NCBI RefSeq assembly: GCF_001667275.1
Contig: NZ_LZHV01000071.1
Location: 23,851-87,850 of the forward strand
Source: Mycobacterium sp. ACS4054
Lineage (GTDB): Bacteria; Actinomycetota; Actinomycetes; Mycobacteriales; Mycobacteriaceae
Direction of reading: 5' to 3'
DNA: 64,000 nt
A model generated the notes under the pieces. That model made no database searches, had not been told where the DNA came from, and saw only the letters and a program-made list of their open reading frames with translations. A program made the position numbers and the translations under genes. Each line of letters begins with the position of its first letter. Position 1 is the stretch's first letter. Below are positions 63,101-64,000 of this stretch, piece by piece.

Positions 63101-64000
63101 ACCGGTCATGCCCATCAGCAGCTGCGCCCAGGCGGCCTGCAGCACGGTGTTGACCGTGGTGTGATTCGCACGCGCCAGTTCGCTTACGGATTGCGTGATT
63201 TCGGCGGATAGCCGATTCGATGAGACGGCCCGCGGCCCCAGAGCCAACCGGTTCGACGGGCCGACCAGGGTCGGGACGTCGAAGCCGGCGAGTGCCTGGC
63301 ACCAGGCGGCGCGGGCGGCGTCGAGGTCCCGCTGGGCCAGCCAGGTGACGAACCGGCGGTATGGCGTCGGGGCGGGCAGTGGCCGGCCCTGGTAGGCGGC
63401 GAAGATCTCTTGCAGCAGAATCGGCAGTGACCAGCCGTCGAGCACGATGTGGTGGTTGGTCACCACGATTCGGTGCCGGTCCTCGGCGGTGCGGATCAAC
63501 GCCACCCGGAAGACCGGCTCCTCGGTGAGGCTGCAAACCGCGGCACGTTCGGCGGCGCACAGATCCGCGATCCGGTCCTCGGTTTCGGTGTCAAATTCGA
63601 CGTATTGCCAAGGTGTTTCGGGGCTGGCGGCGATGACTTGTACGGGCTGGTCGAATCGTTGGCAGAACCGGGCCACCAGGTTGGGGTGGCGCTTGACGAC
63701 GGTTTGGACGGCATCCCGCAGCCGGCGAGGGGCCAGCGGACCCGTCACGGCGATCTGCAGCTGTAGGGCGTAGACGTCGTTGTCGTCGTGCGTGGTGACG
63801 CTGTGGAAGAGCAGCCCTTGCTGCATCGGGGTGAGCGGCAGGATGTCGGCGATCTCGTATTGCTGTTGTAGTTGGTCGATTTGGTCCTGGGTGAGTTGGG
63901 CGGGGGTGATGTCGGAGGGGGTCAGGCCGCCGCCACCGTGTCGGACGTGGTTCGAGATTGCGGTCAGGGCGTCGAACCAGAGTTGGCTGAGCCGGCCGAT
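51110..64000 (-). CDS. Non-ribosomal peptide synthetase, terminal modules with thioesterase (partial)
   Basis: 4,296 residues are visible and the frame remains open to the right edge, so the start is outside the window. Domains from N to C: the tail of an epimerisation domain (63827-64000); C1 with NHHIVLDGWS (about 63440); A1 with YGPTETT (about 61670); T1 with GGDSLSAMR (about 60940); C2 with HHIAFDGWS (about 60375); A2 (YGPTEAT, about 58515) holding an embedded N-methyltransferase (VLEIGVGLGL, about 57820) between its A8 and A9 motifs; T2 GGDSILSMQ (about 56560); E with HHLAVDAVSW (about 56035); C3 (about 54580); A3 (about 53000-53230); T3 GGDSISAMR (about 52080); and a type I thioesterase with GWSFGG (about 51710). 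Order and E positions predict ...D-aa, L-aa, N-methyl D-aa, L-aa released by TE. The amino acids cannot be named with confidence. Confidence 0.93.
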   Translation of the reverse strand: MGRLSQLWFDALTAISNHVRHGGGGLTPSDITPAQLTQDQIDQLQQQYEIADILPLTPMQQGLLFHSVTTHDDNDVYALQLQIAVTGPLAPRRLRDAVQTVVKRHPNLVARFCQRFDQPVQVIAASPETPWQYVEFDTETEDRIADLCAAERAAVCSLTEEPVFRVALIRTAEDRHRIVVTNHHIVLDGWSLPILLQEIFAAYQGRPLPAPTPYRRFVTWLAQRDLDAARAAWCQALAGFDVPTLVGPSNRLALGPRAVSSNRLSAEITQSVSELARANHTTVNTVLQAAWAQLLMGMTGQRDVVFGTAVSGRPTEVAGAETIVGLMINTVPVRATITPATTTADLLEQLHNAHNHTLDHQHLALNEIHRATGHDQLFDTLFVYENYPIDAATSAADGELVMDEFTSRESNHYPLTMQATPGPELGLRVEYDTAVFDPGTVSKLVERLRRVLVAMTADPGTRLSAIDVLDEGERDRVEVWGHRALLGRSVVEHSVAGLFAAQVARVPAAVALRCAGRSWTYRHLDEASNRLAHFLIDHGAGPGQCVALLAPRSAEAIIAILAVLKTGAAYLPIDPALPDERIGFVLGDAAPIAVLTTSELRPRLGGRDFTVVDIADPAIDTRPDTALPIPSADNVAHIIYTSGTTGVPKGVAVTHHNITRLFDTLNVGIDLHGAQVWTQCHSYAFDFSVWEIWGALLHGGRLVVVPEDITRSPEELHTLLRTEHISVFSQTPSALAALSPHDLPPMTLMAAGEACPPEVIERWAPGRVMLNGYGPTETTVYATISTPLTPGVTSVPIGAPVPGAALFVLDAWLRPVPPGVVGELYVAGRGVGLGYWRRASLTAHRFIACPFGGPGTRMYRSGDLVRWRPDGQLDYLGRADQQVKIRGYRIELGEIQAALASLDGVAQAAVIVREDRPGDKRLTGYLVGSTTPTHARAALADRLPPYMVPTAIVTLDTLPTTLNGKLDTRALPPPDYTDADHYRAPTTAIEEILAGIYAQTLGLDRVGIDDSFFDLGGDSLSAMRLIAAINADLNADVSVRTLFDAPTVSELAPRLATGESRRKPLLPAERPAKIPLSFAQNRLWFVNQFEGGVATYNMPTAFRITGELDLEALAAALDDLVARHESLRTVFPDVDGVPFQEVLPARPGMWRRGDATVVAVPDQQAVAGELITLAGHPFNLAAEIPIRAQIYAAAPDDHVLAIVLHHIAFDGWSLAPMFTDIGVAYASRCAGHAPSWTELPVQYVDYTLWHQELLGAESDPDSVISRQLRYWQEELADLPEITSLPTDRVRPPAPSYRGDEVDLLIEPQAWAGVKRLAATHNATASMVLQAVMAVLLHRSGVGDDVVMGTPIAGRSDRALNDLVGFFVNTWVLRVDLDPARRFSDVLARVRHKALDAYGNQDVPFERLVEQLNPVRSAAHHPLFQVLMVLQNNVRPESFAIDGVAVEQWAVPTRAARFDLDFELVEVPSDEPGAPRAAGSVTYATDLFDRSTIVRLVERFGRILDAVVADPSVVVGEIPLMDCAERELVQSTWAGAAANARAGLAPQLLASAVAADPDAVAVVDDGRATSYRELDESSTRLARILIDEGVGPERAVAVAMDRSVELVVAWWAVVKAGGTYVPIDPSHPVERIAMVLDTVAAACVLTRGEDTVAGAGTRPVLRLDGVDLTGRAADPITDADRLAPLTADTTAHVVFTSGSTGAPKGVAVSHAGLLQIAALGEALGLSADTRLLMLAAPTFDVSIGELLLAAGSRAALVVAPPEAAAGEALTALLRDQRVNASVLTPSVLSSLDPARLDAVGTLITTGEACPAELAAAWAAARQLFNAYGPTEATIWSTCSAALSAGQPVGIGTPIPGVHALVLDARLNPAPIGVVGELYLGGPALAHGYVGRPELTAERFVANPFGDAGARLYRTGDLVRWTSAGTLDYLGRADSQIKLRGQRIELGEIENSLLACPHVTMAAATVHNNGTGAHLVAYVTFEHTTTAYPDDDAGDDEIVAQWQHVYDDLYGTDAGATGLGADFRGWNSSYTGDPIPLTEMEEWRSATVDRIMALRPRRVLEIGVGLGLILSQVAPECERYVATDMSAAAIDYLARSMEQLELPWRDRVQLLTQPAHVTEGLPLGFFDTVILNSVVQYFPNAEYLADLVDNVLELLCPGGTLFIGDVRNHTLQSAFQTAVALARSDTPETAELRQRVQRAVVGEAELLLAPEFFTTRFADHPSVSGLDIQVKRGAADNELNRYRYDVVVRKAPTPVRSLAATPSWAWAECGGPGGLHERLAAQRPAAIRISGIPRAGLIADVHIEQALAEGLPLVDAVARASAAEPSDAVTPEQLHRAAESIGYRAAFSWGAQPGTLDAVFIAPDSEGAEHIPALTDAYLPSAEGGSHSNDPRNNTRISAVRRRLSARLPDYMLPTQIVVLNEFPITSSGKIDRKGLPTPVFADTPFRAPQTPTEEILSGIYAQVLGLERVGVDESFFDLGGDSILSMQVVARARAAGLSCRPRDIFVEQTVAGLARVVSVTDTTAPIDEGTGDVVATPIIRWLQGVDGPVDQFNQTMVVQAPAGVGQADVVAVLQALLDRHPMLRLRVVDAPDGWKLAVPEPESVHAASRVHAADTLSEGAIVSARSLLDPAAGVMLTAVWATTTGQLALIVHHLAVDAVSWRILLEDLNIAWAQHHTGQPITLPAAGTSFRRWAALLAEHACAPAVLAHADTWKEIAATQPALPPIQGAVDTYASAGHLSVSVDGEIARALMSEAPAAFHVGIQDILLIAFALACAEFLGTGDAAIGIDVEGHGRQEELAADVDLSRTVGWFTTKYPVAVTAGALPWAQVVTGGDALGPIIKRAKEQLRALPDPVTYGLLRYLSADIDLAGPDPTIGFNYLGRLGARGTEAGAINDLWLISEDGSAFVEAATAVTMPLMHTLELSAVAVDTDAGAQLNATWTWAPSALDHARVDRLNRLWFEALAGICAHVARGGGGLTPSDIAPARLTQQQIDSLQQRYPIADILPLTPLQQGLLFHASATQGLDGLSEMYSVQLDFTVAGPLEPDRMRAAVQTVLDRHPNLAARFCTQDEPVQLIPAHPAAAWQYIELGDGDADAQIKRLCAAERVAVCDLSNPPAFRVALIRTGGDRHRIVVTNHHIVLDGWSTSILLQEMFAAYYGQRLPAATSYRRFVTWLAERDVQAAHAAWSEVLAGFDSPTLVSSFNRAGPGRRGEATYRFSEQTTRALTELARSHHTTINTVLQAGWAQLLMWLTGQRDVAFGAAVSGRPTELPGAESIVGLLINTVPVRATIAADTTTTALLNQLQHAHNQTLDHQHLALTAIHHLTGHDQLFDTLFVYENYPVDTTAMAGAQEFTVTDMTTHESTHYPLTLEARTGEQLGVRLEYDSNTFDTDTIDTLITRLRRVLEAMTADPSARLSAVDLLDEPEHARLDAWGNRAALDRPVTPVSIPALFAAQVARTPDVAALTCDGRSMTYSELDAAANRLAHLLTEQGAGPGRCAALLSTRTAEAIVAILAILKCGAAYLPIDPALPWDRIEFMMTDAAPIAAVVTGESAGRLDLGALPIIDADDPRLGAYPATALPLPDPDDLAYIIYTSGTTGVPKGVSITHHNVTQLIASLDRDLASPQQVWTQWHSYSFDISGWEIFGALLHGGRLVVVPEPIAASPDDFHDLLIAEKVTVLCQTPTAVSALAPEGLESVALLVGGEACPPEVVDRWAPGRLMINEYGPTETTMWVTLSAPLAAGSDVVPIGAPVPGAALLVLDGWLRPVSAGVVGELYVAGHAVGVGYWRRAGLSATRFVACPIGPPGTRMYRTGDLVRWRSDGQLEYVGRADDQVKIRGYRIELGEIQTALIELDGVEHAAVIAREDRPGDKRLVGYITGSADPTAVRAALADRLPAHMVPASVVALEALPLTVNGKLNARALPPPRYDDADRYRAPANRVERALAGIYAQVLGVERVGVDDSFFDLGGDSISAMRAVAAVNSTLDAGLAVRTLFYAPTVRGLSRQLGKTERDEELVPVETLKEGSGVPVWCIHDGFGLSWPYRALGEYLDCPIIGINHVPQNGEGQPESIRGMAERYADRLQSAYPDGPYKLLGWSFGGVVAHELAIELQRRGCVVQSLVLLDAPYSAAKGVPRLAATRIRASVESHVLERILRNNGIDIPAGSGPLTARRAEELIRRQLGDPALPPARLLEFMVNSANASQSYLVDHVPDVFEGDMVVFSAARNGNGNGDSPGLRAQVHRMGTQLLIRSRLRKWKSHTAGAFTAYSIDCSHYDMLTSASLNMYGEHLKFALER

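Overview
The window is high-GC DNA from a slow-growing Mycobacterium, probably of the M. avium complex type. The signs are a PE35-like gene, an LpqH-type lipoprotein, LucA, a cutinase, a wax-ester/DGAT acyltransferase, a mycofactocin-type SDR with a P450, an F420-type oxidoreductase, and many GTG starts. From memory, the core from about 13.9 to 50.3 kb follows, in inverted order, the M. tuberculosis H37Rv block Rv3734c to Rv3718c: acyltransferase, NUDIX, polD1/ligC, alcohol dehydrogenase, epimerase, cutinase, lucA, tRNA-Ser, SRP RNA, aspartate aminotransferase, dnaX, cyclopropane synthase, FAD oxidoreductase, SRPBCC. Accessory blocks interrupt this core.

Layout. 0-3.7 kb: a partial DUF4185-like protein, a Tat-type GH5 hydrolase, a TM2 protein, a lone PE35-like gene and a DUF2237 gene. 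3.7-13.9 kb: a catabolic-looking island. A plus-strand run (sulfotransferase, alkylsulfatase-like MBL, SDR, VOC, LLM flavoenzyme, D-2-hydroxyacid dehydrogenase) meets a minus-strand operon (DapB-like oxidoreductase, VOC, SDR, TetR) in which every junction is a 4-nt overlap. A perfect palindrome lies in the divergent promoter before another SDR and a frameshifted DUF1330 gene. 13.9-21 kb: lipid and redox genes, then divergent NHEJ genes ligC and polD1. 20.8-21.7 kb: a mostly gene-poor stretch with inverted repeats and an unlisted 40-codon secreted-peptide gene. 21.7-25.8 kb: a GH172-family protein, a rhomboid-like protease and an atypical PLP decarboxylase homologue. 25.9-29.1 kb: an SDR-P450 pair and a TetR gene sharing the same 16-bp palindromic operator.

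29.1-34.8 kb holds dehydrogenases, a cutinase, CsbD, a small membrane protein, a serine hydrolase and a second DapB-like oxidoreductase. 34.9-40.7 kb is the most unusual block: a TPR protein translationally coupled to a CHAT cysteine protease, followed on the same strand by a second coupled pair of unrecognised proteins. It may be a protease-based stress or defence module, but that is inference. 40.8-43.4 kb has an LpqH-like lipoprotein, small genes and lucA. Then come tRNA-Ser(GGA), SRP RNA, a 50-bp tandem repeat, the aminotransferase, dnaX and lipid-modification genes.

51.1-64 kb is one very large NRPS gene cut by the right edge. It is read as (E end)-C-A-T-C-A[MT]-T-E-C-A-T-TE, the terminal part of an assembly line for an N-methylated peptide containing D-residues, with a SAM methyltransferase gene 18 bp downstream. 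Gene boundaries, motifs and overlaps were read from the sequence. Names of M. tuberculosis counterparts come from memory and were not searched.
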